Shown piece after piece: positions 11,560-21,662 of a stretch of DNA of 64,000 nucleotides. The position numbers were made by a program, and so were the translations under genes. Origin of the DNA: Tiliqua scincoides (Eukaryota; Chordata; Lepidosauria; Squamata; Scincidae); NCBI RefSeq assembly GCF_035046505.1, contig NC_089827.1, forward strand, positions 20,787,853 to 20,851,852, given 5' to 3'. The notes below the pieces were generated by a model. That model ran no database searches. It was not told where the DNA came from and worked only from the letters and a program-made list of their open reading frames with translations. Each line of letters opens with the position of its first letter. Position 1 is the first letter of the stretch.

Positions 11560-11990
11560 CAGTCTCATCCTATTCAGACACTGTGTTGATGATGCACAAA
11601 GACCACTGTATCTTACGCCTGTCTGGCAGTATCTCACTGGTACAGCCCTCCCAATAATGGTGCTGCAGCCCTTCCCAGTAATGGTAGTAGTGTCCATGGA
11701 AATCCCAGCACAGCTTGCCATCTATGGGACAGTGCCTTGATGTGGGTGCATCGTCAGTGTGATGTCATCAGTGCAAGGTCCTAGAAGCCGATCATCACGT
11801 CCACCTGGCCCCAAAATTAGAACTGAGTAGAGGTTGAGGGCGGACACAGGGCTAATAAACAACCTACACTGGGGAGATACCCAGTGTGGGGTGTACTCCC
11901 GTCCCCACAAACAAGCCAGGAGGAATGAGTAACACATTCCTTCCAATGAAGGAAGGAAACAAGCCAGAAGGAATGAATAACACAGCAACA
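11560..11990 (+). repeat. Dispersed repeat shared with 63345-63900
   Basis: Starts 'cagtctcatcctattcagac' and contains 'ttacgcctgtc', 'catggaaatcccagcacag', 'gggacagtgcc' and a 'tgtcatcagtgcaa' block, in the same order as near 63360-63560. It is probably another member of the MITE group with 'aatcctat'-type ends. The ORFs here are incidental. Confidence 0.45.
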
Positions 11991-12361
11991 GGCACTACAG
12001 TCAAGCATGGGGAGATTTTCCAAGGACATCACACACACAAACATACATACACATACTCACACACACACACTCACACAACATGAAACAATGATGCCACAGT
12101 ATCCCCATCCACTGTCAAAAGCCTTGCACCTAGGGCTCAAGTTCATCTGACCATCCAGCAGTCTTTGAGCCCAGATTTCCGGGCATGCGTGACTGGCCGC
12201 TGTGAAGGTGGGGGGTGATCTGCGGCGGAATGGAAAGGCCCCCAGGTGGAACGGTAAGCTCCATTCACTTGGGGGAAGGATGGCTGCAGGCGCCAGATCT
12301 GGCCCGCAGGGTGGGGTTTGGTGCTCACTGTTTTATATGATGGTCATTGTTTCTTTACCCA

Positions 12362-12451
12362 CAGCCCAATCCTATCCACACTTTTCTGGGAGTAAGCCCC
12401 ATTGACTCTAATGGGACTTACTTCTGAGTAGACATGCATAGGATTCGGCTG
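12362..12451 (+). mobile_element. Short MITE, well preserved (about 90 bp)
   Basis: Runs from CAGCCCAATCCTATCCAC to CATAGGATTCGGCTG, an inverted pair of about 15 bp. Between the ends it is itself a near-palindrome ('ggagtaagccccattgac' against 'aatgggacttacttctgag'). It does not code. Copies at 9274, 11407, 14674 and 22634, and inside elements at 19803, 59001 and 60491, show that it is abundant. Confidence 0.85.
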
Positions 12452-12643
12452 ACAATGTATGCCATTTAGACTACATATGCTGTAGAAAAGCAATATATAA
12501 ATCAATAGACACATACACAGATGACTCTGAACAGTAAGCAGAAATGTAAGATAAAGAGCCCATCTTTTACTTAAACTAAGGCTAAGGTGGAATTCAGAAT
12601 ATGAATGCCAAATCTGTACAATTCTGGGTTTGTGTTTTGTGTA

Positions 12644-12645
<2 letters not shown>

Positions 12646-12735
<90 letters not shown>
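12646..12735 (+). repeat. Compound (GT)n(GA)n microsatellite
   Basis: About 48 bp of GT directly followed by about 42 bp of GA. Confidence 0.95.
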
Positions 12736-12738
<3 letters not shown>

Positions 12739-12779
12739 GTGTCCCCTGGCATAAACTCTGTGCCTCAGCAAAGATATAG

Positions 12780-13600
12780 GTATGTTGAGATTGAAAACAA
12801 GATTTTTTAGAACATCATATTTTGAGAATTTGACAAGATGCAATGCATTCTGTGCTATTATAATTGTTAGAAATATTCAGGGAGAGAGAAATGAATTCAG
12901 AATACTATGTGGTCTGCAGATTCAAAAGGCCACACAAATCTGCATCTACAGATTTACATTGGGGAAAAATATATCTCATATACATAGAAATGAATGACAT
13001 TTTAGAAGCAAGCGCATGCTACAATAGTGAAAAAGACTGGAAAAATAATTTTATCACATTGGAAAATACAAACAAAGAGTCATTATATAGGGTCTGAAAT
13101 GTCACTTTTCCATCTTGGGTTGCCGCTGCATTTCTATAATACAGTTCTTGATCATAAGAAGTTGCAAGAAGCATTGTGAATGTTGCAATGAGATATGAGG
13201 TTGAAAATATTTCTGTAGTTTTCTCCTGTAGAATAAAAATAAGCATTCTTTGCCAGACACACACTGCCAGCATAACAACTATACAACAGCAGCTGAATGC
13301 ACTGAAAATTATATTCCTTTGTGTCCTTTGCACATTTCATAGAAGAAAATCAGAGAAGTCACTTCAGATTAGGTCTGCAACCAAAAAGCTGTTTTCATAA
13401 TTTTATCTGATTCTTATGTTTTTTGGTGCGCTGAATTCGAAAATGACCACCGTTTTTTCCTGGGACGTTCAAGTTTTTTCACAATCGAAATGTGCCTTGG
13501 TCAAACAGGTAGCTGGAAATTTCAAATTCATCATACTTGGGGGAAAAAAACTGAACATGGAAAAACAAATTTATTTTCACTGCCAGTGCTCCCAAAACAT
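12780..13600. other. AT-rich DNA upstream of the transposase-like ORF
   Basis: No domain is recognisable in the short ORFs. An 89-codon frame at 13416-13685 overlaps the start of the transposase-like ORF in another phase and shows no family signature. If the mobile element was once complete, its 5' part should lie here, but I cannot see terminal repeats or coding homology in this stretch. Confidence 0.35.
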
Positions 13601-13608
13601 GAAAATGC

Positions 13609-14763
13609 ATGTTGTTGATGGAAGGTACATCTTTTGCATGGTACAGACATCGGGAAAAAGACTTTCTGTCTTACTTTTTTCATGAGGGCAATTTGGTGTT
13701 TTGCTCTGATTTAGAGGGGTTGATGGCTCAGTTCCACATTCAGTATTCTGAATGGAGGCTTTTCATTGACTCTTCCAAAAGAAGATTAAAAGCAGTTTTA
13801 CTTCACAATAGTGGCCGTTATGCGTCCATTCCTGTTGCTCATTCGGTGTACTTGAAGGAGACTTATGAGAACTTGGAGTTGGTACTCAAGAAAGTGGGTT
13901 ATCAAAACCAAAATTGGTTGGTATGTGGGGATTTAAAAGTATTGTGTATGCTGCTGGGACAACAGGCTGGGTACACCAAATACCCTTGTTTTCTATGTTT
14001 ATGGGACAGTAGAGACCGACAAAATCACTGGAAGCAAAAAAATTGGCCACCAAGAAGTCTAGTTGTTGGTGAAAAGAATGTTCTCAGAGATACATTGGTA
14101 CCCCCTGAGAAGGTTTTATTACTACCACTCCATATAAAATTAGGATTAATGAAGCAATTTGTTAAGGCACTTCCCAAAGATAGCGAATGCTTCAAGTACT
14201 TGGGATCCAAGTTTCCAGGTTTAACGGAGGCAAAACTGAAAGAGGGGGTTTTTGTTGGCCCGGATCTTAGAAAACTCATATCCGACAAAGACTTCATCAG
14301 TTCAATGACTCCAACTCAAAAAGAAGCGTGGGTTGCCTTTACTGTGGTCATAAATAACTTTTTGGGAAACCAAAAGGACCCAGATTACAAGGAAATGGTG
14401 GAAACAATGTTGAAAGCGTTCCACAAGCTCGGTTGTTCCATGAGCTTAAAAGTCCATTTTCTCAACTCACACCTTGACTATTTTCCTGAAAATTTGGGAG
14501 CAGTGAGTGAAGAGCAGGGAGAACATTTCCATCAAGATATAAAAGAAATGGAAAGAAGGTATCAAGTGGGCTTCCCTTTCAGTTATCATATCCTTACCTT
14601 TCCCTTAGTTTATCACATGAGGTGCACCATATTAAGATATAAAGATCTGGAGCAGCTAAATATTGAATTAGAACCCAATCCTAGTCATGTCTACTCAGAA
14701 GTAAGTCCCATTAAAGTCAATGGGGCTTACTCCCAGGAACGTGTGGATAGGATTGGGCTGTAA
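13609..14763 (+). CDS. Transposase-like ORF of an unnamed, widespread family; foreign C-terminus
   Basis: A 384-codon frame and by far the best coding signal in the window. Residues ~2-319 carry the full run of blocks I recognise from an abundant family of predicted 'uncharacterized' proteins in arthropods, cnidarians and vertebrates: WRLFIDSSKR (49-58), VCGDLKV (105-111), YTKYPCFLCLWDSR (122-135), PLHIKLGLMKQFVKALPK (173-190), SLKVHFLNSHLDYF (279-292), EEQGEHFHQDIKEMERRY (301-318). D54, D108 and E301/E302, with the C127/C130 pair between them, are spaced as in an RNase H-fold DDE transposase with an insertion; this catalytic reading is inference. The start is uncertain: an in-frame TGA lies at 13600-13602, and fuller relatives, as I recall them, are longer at the N-terminus. 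After Y318-Q319 (14565) family similarity stops. The last ~65 residues come from unrelated DNA, and the final ~29 from a MITE at 14674-14760, so the gene is truncated and probably non-functional. Neighbours are repeats only. Confidence 0.65.
   Translation: MLLMEGTSFAWYRHREKDFLSYFFHEGNLVFCSDLEGLMAQFHIQYSEWRLFIDSSKRRLKAVLLHNSGRYASIPVAHSVYLKETYENLELVLKKVGYQNQNWLVCGDLKVLCMLLGQQAGYTKYPCFLCLWDSRDRQNHWKQKNWPPRSLVVGEKNVLRDTLVPPEKVLLLPLHIKLGLMKQFVKALPKDSECFKYLGSKFPGLTEAKLKEGVFVGPDLRKLISDKDFISSMTPTQKEAWVAFTVVINNFLGNQKDPDYKEMVETMLKAFHKLGCSMSLKVHFLNSHLDYFPENLGAVSEEQGEHFHQDIKEMERRYQVGFPFSYHILTFPLVYHMRCTILRYKDLEQLNIELEPNPSHVYSEVSPIKVNGAYSQERVDRIGL
14674..14760 (-). mobile_element. Short MITE fused in frame to the transposase-like ORF
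   Basis: 'cccaatcctagtcatgtcta', 'ctcagaagtaagtcccatta' and 'ggataggattgggctg' form a near-complete copy of the 90-bp family, inverted relative to 12362. It supplies the last ~29 sense codons of the upstream ORF (peptide VYSEVSPIKVNGAYSQERVD), and the TAA follows directly. The same peptide block appears in the open frame over the copy at 22634, which shows that it derives from the repeat. Confidence 0.85.
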
Positions 14764-15294
14764 GTCATTCAATGAATTAGCTTTGGGAACGATCCAGTTG
14801 TTCCCAAATTGTGAGCTGTGGCTCCCCAGGGAGCCACAGAAACTAGCCAGGGGAGCTGAGGAATCCTTGTGAAAAACCCACAGCCTTATACAATGTATAG
14901 TTTGTAGCCCTTATGGGGAGCCGTGGCCAGGGCCTATGAGAGGAATTTTAGCAGGGGGTAGAAAGTTTTTTCTGGGCCCCTTCCCAAAGAGAAAGGGGGG
15001 CAATGGGGGCAGGCAGAATGGGGGGGGGGCAAAATAGGGCAGGGGAGAGTACTGACAGCCATAATAGTCTTTGGAGGTCAGGTCTACTAGGCTTCTTGAT
15101 GCAGAGTCCAGATCAACCCAACCATGCAGCATTAGCAGCTAGATAAAGTAATATGGAAAACTAAACACACTCCTAAGTCTCTCTGAAATATAGAAAATGG
15201 ATTGCAGAATATTAGTAGTATTGAATTTAGGCGCACACTTGAGCTTCTAAACACTCTTCCATGGTAATGGGATCCACAAGCCAAAGAGCTACTG
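14764..15294. repeat. Old hAT-like and G-rich repeat remnants
   Basis: 'gttcccaaattgtgagctgtg' with 'ctccccagggagccac' (near 14800) resembles the interior of the hAT at 28147. 'gaggaattttagcaggggg' with 'tctgggccccttcccaaag' (near 14940-14990) recurs at 36536-36590. These are fragments of dispersed repeats. No gene is seen. Confidence 0.4.
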
Positions 15295-15604
15295 CAGGGG
15301 TGTCAAACTCATTTCATACAGAGGGCCGAATAGCATTCATGATGCCTGCTGAGGGTCGAAAGTGATGTCATTAGGCGGGAAGTGAAGTCATTAAAGCAGC
15401 TAATTTTATCATTGGGTGCAAATGATAGAAGAGAAAATATACATATCTTGATCGTATTCAAGATATGAGAGAGCTCAATTTTCAAATGGGCTTCCCTTTC
15501 AGCAGTAACACCTCAGCATGGCTCAGCAGCTGAGAGCCTGAGGGCCGGATAAAAAGCTTCTGTGGGCCACATCCGACCTCCGGGCCTTATGTTTGACACC
15601 CCTG
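15295..15604 (+). mobile_element. hAT MITE with perfect 8-bp target duplication
   Basis: Terminal inverted repeats CAGGGGTGTCAAAC and GTTTGACACCCCTG delimit a 310-bp element. It is flanked by a perfect 8-bp direct repeat AGCTACTG (15287-15294 and 15605-15612), the hallmark length of hAT insertion. The interior does not code and includes the familiar 'gagggccgaatagc' and 'tgtgggccacatccgac' blocks. Confidence 0.93.
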
Positions 15605-17633
15605 AGCTACTGTAGCAGGCCAGTTTCCTCCCAGATTTGACACTGTGTTAAGGAGGGTCATGAATACTTTTCTGGGCCTTGTGTATGGCTTGCAGCAGCA
15701 GTTAACACTGCATGCACATGGTTGTGTCCCAGCATTATGCGCTGGCAATTAGTTCAGGTAAGATAGGAAAATGTCAGGGCCCAGGAACTTTCTGGGCCCC
15801 CTCCTTTGCCTCCTGGGCCCCCTTTCTGACCCTGGTCCCAAGTACAAATTACCCCCTTTACCTCGCTCTCCTAGGCCCTGGCCCTGGCCAACGGTCCAGT
15901 AGGTTAAGGGAGCTGCTAGTCAAAAAAGGTTGGGAAACAATGATTGATCTTTCAAACCATGTGCTGTCCACTCTGACCGACATCTTTCCTAGCCCTGTTG
16001 CCTGAGGTCCTTCATCAGTAAAAGGCAGGGAACCTTTATTCATGCAATGTGAACGTCATTGCACTATCTCTGAATCCACCCTACCTCCTCCGCTGATACC
16101 CAATGAAAGCCAAGGTAGTTGGGATAGCAGTGAGGACTTCAGGGGTGGTACCACTTATGTCACTTTGCCCACAGCCATTAAGACCCGTGCAGCCACCACT
16201 GCAAATTGCTGTCTCATTGAAGAAAACAGGTGTCCCCCCCATATCCATGGATTCGGTATTCATGGATTCGGTTATTTGTGGTTCTTTGCACCCTCCTCCT
16301 CATACATCCATTACCTTCTGTTTTATTCATTAGCAAGCAGGACTATTTCTTGGTTTTACAGATGCTAGAACAGGCAGTCTGCATGCTAGCGGTACATAGT
16401 CAGAACGTTGACAGGATGCAGGTCACACCCTTGCATCAGTGTTTTACACCTGACTTTGGAGCCAGCAAGGAAGTTGGCTTCAGAAGCTCAGAGATTCAGG
16501 CAATCGGTTCCTGTTTCAATTAACAAGCACTCTGGAGTAACGTTTGCTTTATGTTTGATTCCACGGAAAAGTTCCAAGAGTTTTCACGAAACAATTTTCA
16601 AGGCTATTATCACTCAGAATGCCACTGCGACCTCATGAAGACATCAGAGGGGCTTCTCTTGCCCGGTTCCCACATATTAGTAAGACTGAGCAGCTACTGA
16701 TGAAGTAGGGAAAGGCAAAGACTATTCTGCAGTATATCCGCCTTCCAGGCACCATTCTGTTCTGAGTGCAAAGACCCGACCCACCCTGTTATGTGCAGTC
16801 TGAGCACTAGCTGATCACCTGTCAGAAGGCCAGGTAGTCATTTTTTCCTTTACTTCAGATTCGCTGTGGGAGTCAAGTATTTTGCCTACCCCAGACTGTG
16901 TGGGGTTGGGCAGCACTAAGTATGGTGTGGGGCAGGGTATAGAAATAGGGATAAGGATATGGTGCCTGCCCTTAGGCAAGCAAGAGTTGTGAGAGATCAA
17001 CCAGAACTGGTCTCCAGAGGCTCTCTGATATGGGTATGCAGGTTGGTAAACCCTCAAGTTTGTATTGTGATGCTGGCCTTAGATGCTGCCAGGTTTGAGG
17101 CCAGCAGAACAATTCAGTTTCTTTTCTTCTGAACCCCCTTTTCACTTTTCTGAACCCCTTTTTCACAGAGGTTAATGGTGAGAAAGCTGCAAGATGATCC
17201 TGGGTTCAAAGCCAAGGTGGCTATGCCCAAAGGAGGACTCTGCCAGGTGACTGTCTCCTTCAAGTTAAGTGCCCACACAGGAGGATGGTCCTACAATTGC
17301 AAGTCCTGCTGCATTTACCAATGGCTGTCCATATAAACAAATCAATAAACTGTGTACATTTGTTACGGAGCTTTGTAAGCCACCTTGGGCATTTGCTTTG
17401 GCTTGGGAAAAGTGGGATACCAACGAACAAACAAATGGACGAATGAACGAATGATTGAACATGTCCCTTAACTTCTACCAAAAATCTGTGTCACATGGGT
17501 TTATGTGGGGGAATACCTATTAAATGATATTGCCGGCACCTAGAAAATGCAACACACACCAATGCTTCAAATGATGATTAAATTTGATTATCAGTCCTCC
17601 ACTCTCTTCCACTGAAATAAGTGGTAGGAATAC
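15605..17633. other. Unassigned DNA with repeat remnants
   Basis: Includes a repeat-like piece at 15770-15945 ('gtcaaaaaaggttgggaaac', a hAT-type right end), a small tandem 'catggattcggt' motif at 16243-16280 that resembles a Tigger-like end, and a retroposon-like tail at 17366-17450 ('tttgtaagccaccttgggc'). No exon recognised. Confidence 0.4.
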
Positions 17634-18006
17634 AGGTGGGCCCTTGGTATCCACGAAGATTCCATTCCTAGAACCTCCATAGATGCCAAAATCCATGGAT
17701 GATGAAATCGGTGGATTTGGGCACCTGACATCCTCTAAACACAACCAGAGCTCTGCTCCAGTTTGTGTCTGGAGGACTTTCTGTGGCCTGGGGATGCCTC
17801 CCTGGCCCTCAGAAGGCTTTCTGAGGCCTCTGGAAGGCCAAAAATAATGACTTCCAGCATCCACCCTTCAGAAGGTTCTCTGGATGCAACTGTAGCACAG
17901 CTCCTGTAGCCTCCAGGGGGTACAGGTTGGACCCACCCTGCGGGTTCAGAACCCATGGATGATCAAACTCATGGGTCCCAAATCCACAGGAAATGTGGGC
18001 CACCTG
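17634..18006 (+). mobile_element. Tigger-like (Tc1/mariner) MITE, complete
   Basis: Starts CAGGTGGGCCCTTGGTATCC and ends ATGTGGGCCACCTG. TA dinucleotides flank both ends (17632-17633 and 18007-18008), the expected TA duplication. 'ccaaaatccatggatgatga' near the left end and 'acccatggatgatcaaactc' near the right end continue the inverted structure. The 373-bp interior does not code; the 114-codon minus-strand ORF is incidental. Confidence 0.85.
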
Positions 18007-18008
18007 TA

Positions 18009-18805
18009 CTTAACTTCATCTGGATTGTACTCTGTGGTAACTCTGCTATTTAAAAAAACAAAAACTTATATTAAGTTTAGCAAGTGCTCTTAATAGAAAG
18101 GTTCAGTTCCATTTCATAAAGTATGTTTAAGTTTATTTCTACTCAGCAAAACACTTGCTGTGCTCCCGTTATGCAAAACCTCTGCCTGTCTGTAGTATGA
18201 GCAAAATCTAAAGTGATGCATTAGTGAAATTCAATTTGATGGTAAGCTTCATGATTTACTAGTGTTATTTAGGCTGACACATTCATATTTTGGAAACTTA
18301 TAAACCTGTCACATCCATTATTAATAGCAATAATATACAAAAGATCGATAAGACTCTCATGTTTAGATACTGTGTTTATATTATTAGAGGAGAATAAATT
18401 ATTCAGACAGGTGTTTCATTGAATTCACCCTGAACAATTCAAGGCAATTACATAGCCTCCTTCATTCATATACATTACTTTGCTTTGCTCTCTTAATCCA
18501 ATTTAGACAACTACAAAGATGGGGCAGATAATTCCCCCCCCCCCTGTGCCTTTACAGCTCAAAGCTTTGGACCTAATAATATTGCACTTTCTGCAGTTTA
18601 AACAATGCTGCCATAGGGCTAATCCCACAAATACATTTTCACATTATATGTTGTGAAAAAAAATATAAAAAGAAGAGACTCAAGACATTTCTCAGTCAAC
18701 AGGCAGCCACTATTTTTCTTCCCAGAATCCCTCTCAAAATGACACTATGTCATTATTAATGATTTTAAAAAAGTGGTTAAAAAAATAGCGATCAACCTTC
18801 AGTTT
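18009..18805. other. Unassigned intergenic DNA
   Basis: AT-rich and free of recognisable repeats. A possible single-copy or conserved non-coding segment, but nothing specific is identifiable. Confidence 0.35.
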
Positions 18806-18965
18806 CCTGGGCAGTGCAATCTTAATTGCACATTGGCCTGGAGGCCAGCCGCAGCGGGTCACAAATGTGCCATAAAGCACGTTTGCGCCTCCTCACAAGC
18901 AAGCTGCACCAGAGCACAGAGGTGCGCTGGCACATGGAGGCTGAATCCAGCCTCTGCACTGGCCT
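18806..18965 (+). repeat. 5' half of a long MITE of the CAGCCCAATCC-end group
   Basis: Begins GCAGTGCAATCTTAATTGC and shares 'ggcctggaggccagc' and 'aatgtgccataaagcac' blocks with other long copies (the last also near 47200). The right end is not seen before the hAT at 18994. Confidence 0.5.
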
Positions 18966-18993
18966 AATGCATTTCAGTACACATCATCTAATA

Positions 18994-19135
18994 CAGGGGT
19001 GCTCAACATGTCGATCGTGATCGACTGGTCGATCGCAAGGCAAAATGAGTCGATCGTTAGTCTACTCTAGTCTATAGACTAAGGGCTCCGCGATCAACTC
19101 ATTTTGCCTTGCGATCGACGTGTTGAGCACCTCTG
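18994..19135. mobile_element. Palindromic hAT MITE with perfect 8-bp target duplication
   Basis: A 142-bp element with ends CAGGGGTGCTCAACATGTCG and CGACGTGTTGAGCACCTCTG. It is flanked by perfect 8-bp repeats ATCTAATA (18986-18993 and 19136-19143). The arms continue inward ('caaggcaaaatgagtcgatcg' against 'cgatcaactcattttgccttg'), so nearly the whole element can fold back. The left arm has an extra copy of a 'gatcgactggtc' segment that is absent on the right. Confidence 0.93.
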
Positions 19136-19148
19136 ATCTAATACAACT

Positions 19149-19329
19149 GCAGCCTAAATCCTACCCAACTTTCCAGCACTGGCATAGCGGTGCCAGTGGG
19201 ACGTGTGCTGCATCCTGCAGTTGGGGGGCACTCACGGAGGCCTCCTCAAAGTAAGGGAATGTTTGTTCTCTTACCTCGGAGCTGCATTTCCCTTATGTCA
19301 GTGCTGGAAAGTGGGTTAGGATTGCTCCC
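19149..19329 (+). mobile_element. Short MITE, 'ACTTTCCAGCACTGGCATAG' family, copy 1
   Basis: Contains 'caactttccagcactggcat', 'agcggtgccagtggg', 'tcacggaggcctcctcaaag', 'ttatgtcagtgctggaaagt' and ends GGGTTAGGATTG. It is the same element as 23492-23690 with near-identical blocks in the same order. The 'ttccagcactg'/'cagtgctggaa' pair forms subterminal inverted repeats. Confidence 0.8.
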
Positions 19330-19802
19330 TGCATAGCGTAAATTGTGGCTAAACTATTGATGCTATTCCAAAAATACCAACTTCTTTGAAATCCTCACAA
19401 CAAAATTAATAATATCAAAATATTCAGATCAACATGAAATTGTTCAAATTTTGTTCCACAGTGTTATTCTTGCTGAATCATAGTATCCTACCCTATGTCT
19501 TTTTCTCTTTCTTTGGGAATTATAGCTATTTTCTTTCCCCTCAAAGTGTTGGAGCAATGCCTTTGTTGACATCTCATAAAGTTTTCATCCTCTTGGCCAC
19601 AGGTGCTGGTGTGGGAATTCGCCATATGATTCAAATGTGATGCAGGACTTGACCAATGGAACATAACAACCAACCATGGAGAAGAGACAATCCAGACTTC
19701 AGAGTTGGCATATCTGGGTCAATATCTGGGTGGAGGAAATTGATTGGCAGGCAACAGAGTGATGGACACACACCCATAGATCCAAACTAATAAGATCTAT
19801 TC
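19330..19802. other. Unassigned intergenic DNA
   Basis: No exon or element recognised. Confidence 0.35.
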
Positions 19803-20142
19803 CAGTGTTGCTCAAACTGTGGGTCAGGACCCACTAGATGGGTTGCAAGCCAATTTCAGGTGGGTCCCCATTCATTTCAATTATTTTTAATAGATTAGAC
19901 TTGATGCTACCATGATATGTGACTGCATTTGGGGAAATGTTAAAGACCTGTATCTTTAACAAGCTACTATGTATATTCTTTTAACAATAATAGTAAATGG
20001 GACGTACTCCTGAGTAAGTATGGGTAGGATTGCAGCCTAGGATTGTTAAAAAATTTTCTGCTTGATGATGTTGCTTCCGCTCATGACATCACTTCCAGTG
20101 GGTCCTTACAGTGGGTTCCGGTGCTAAAAGTGAAAACTACTG
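19803..20142 (+). mobile_element. Non-autonomous hAT, copy 1
   Basis: Begins CAGTGTTGCTCAAACTGTGG and ends at GTGAAAACTACTG, a diverged version of the 'cagtgtttctcaaact' terminal repeat. It has diagnostic internal blocks 'gactgcatttggggaaatgt', 'gacatcacttccagtgggtc' and 'ggattgcagcctaggattgt'. The flanking octamers ATCTATTC and ATATATAG match at 6 of 8. A minus-orientation copy with the same blocks lies at 60491-60853. Confidence 0.82.
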
Positions 20143-21340
20143 ATATATAGAATTCTGTCCCTAGACAACTGCACATCAACAGAAATTGATCTGCACATCT
20201 GTTGATGTGCAGCTGCCCAGGGTAGTAGTTGGTGATATTTGTGATCTTTAGGGAGTAATGGTATTCTTTACAAAGGTCAATGAAGCATTCAAAGATTGCA
20301 AACCAACTACTTAGAGATGACTATCTTTTAAATAAATTAGTTGGCATTATCTAGATTATACTTTAGTCTGTGTTTCCAAGAAGTGAACACCACAGTCAAT
20401 AGTCACATAGTGAATGCCACAGTCAATAGAAACCGGTTACTCAGCTTTCATTGGAAACTTATCTTTTCCACAAGGGAAATCTCCCAGTGACCAATTTTCT
20501 TTAAAGTGCAGCAAACATATTTGTATTTGTGATGCAAGCAGACCAGGTCAGATTCAACTGGCAGAGAGGTAGACTTGCTGCCACAATCCGCAAATGGTAG
20601 AATTCAGATGGAATACTGTGGTTTCAGTCGTTCGGAATTCTGAACACTAAGAATCCCACGATGCAGTGCACCTCATCAGTTCTTGCATCCACTTAGAGCA
20701 GACACTGGCCTATGGGTTGGATCTGGTGCCTGGTTTCATCCCTCTCCCACATGAACAGAGCTTGGCATTCCATGGGAAAGCCCCCGTTTCACACCACCAG
20801 TCCCTTTAAACTGTGCTTCAACCAGCTGCTTCTGGGTTCTGTCACCCCAGTAGGCTTTGTGCCCAGATTTCCAGGCAGACATGGCTGGCTGGAACACAGT
20901 TTGGGGGAGTTCGGCAGCAAGATAGGATAAGGAGGCTCCCCAGCAGAACAGAACGGAATGGAATGCTCCATTCACACCGGGGAAGCCTTTTCTGATGCGC
21001 AGAGGTCTCTGCTGACCTAGAGTGCTGCCAGTTTTTGAAAACAGATTGCCCATACCGAAGCCCAAATCACTCATGCTCAGTTCTCTCCAACGCCAGTGGT
21101 TTCTCTGTATCATTGTAGTAATACTATTTAATCTTTATATAGGACTTTTTGAGTGTCCGAAGTATATTATTTTGATGATGTCCTTGCATAACGCTATAAG
21201 TAGAGATGTGATTTTTCGGCGATAACATAATTTAAAAACAATAAAAAACAAAACAAAACACTGCTTTCTCCACTTCTCATTTTTGTAAAAAAAAAAAACC
21301 AAAAAAAAAAAAAAACCCCCACAGGAACTACAAAAAATAA
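20143..21340. other. Unassigned DNA
   Basis: A G/C-richer patch at 20700-21010 shares blocks with 12170-12280 ('cccagatttccaggca', 'gctccattcacac'), so it is a low-copy dispersed repeat, not exons. A-rich runs at 21280-21315 are simple sequence. Confidence 0.4.

Positions 21341-21381
<41 letters not shown>
21341..21381 (+). repeat. (ATG)n microsatellite
   Basis: An uninterrupted ATG run of about 13 units. Poly-His and poly-Ser frames over it are artefacts. Confidence 0.93.
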
Positions 21382-21507
21382 ACAATCTGCAAAAAATGAT
21401 AATAATGGGTTGGACTAGGGGTTGCATGGGTAATGACTGTGCCTGCATCTGCTGACGCCATACCACAATCTCATCTACCTAGTACACTTTTAAAGCAATT
21501 ATAATGT

Positions 21508-21662
21508 GGTTGGTTGGCAACCTTCAGTCTTGAAAGACTATGGTATAAGCCTACAGCACCCGGTATTCCCAGGCGGTCTCCCATCCAAGTACTAACCAGG
21601 CCTGACCCTGCTTAGCTTCTGAGATCAGGCGAGATCAGGCATGTGCAGGGTAACAGTTGCTG
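21508..21662 (-). mobile_element. 5S rRNA-derived SINE, minus orientation
   Basis: The reverse strand carries most of a 5S rRNA gene ('aagcagggtcaggcctggtt', 'gtacttggatgggagaccgc', 'tgggaataccgggtgctgta') followed by the SINE-specific tail that ends in GGTTGCCAACCAACC. The 5S start is replaced by 'taccctgcacatg', as in the other copies here. So this is the SINE family and not a 5S gene. Confidence 0.88.

Noticed and set aside
12038-12083. CRISPR-like short repeats (ACACAC blocks)
   Set aside because: Plain CA-type simple sequence without spacers, in a vertebrate-type genome.
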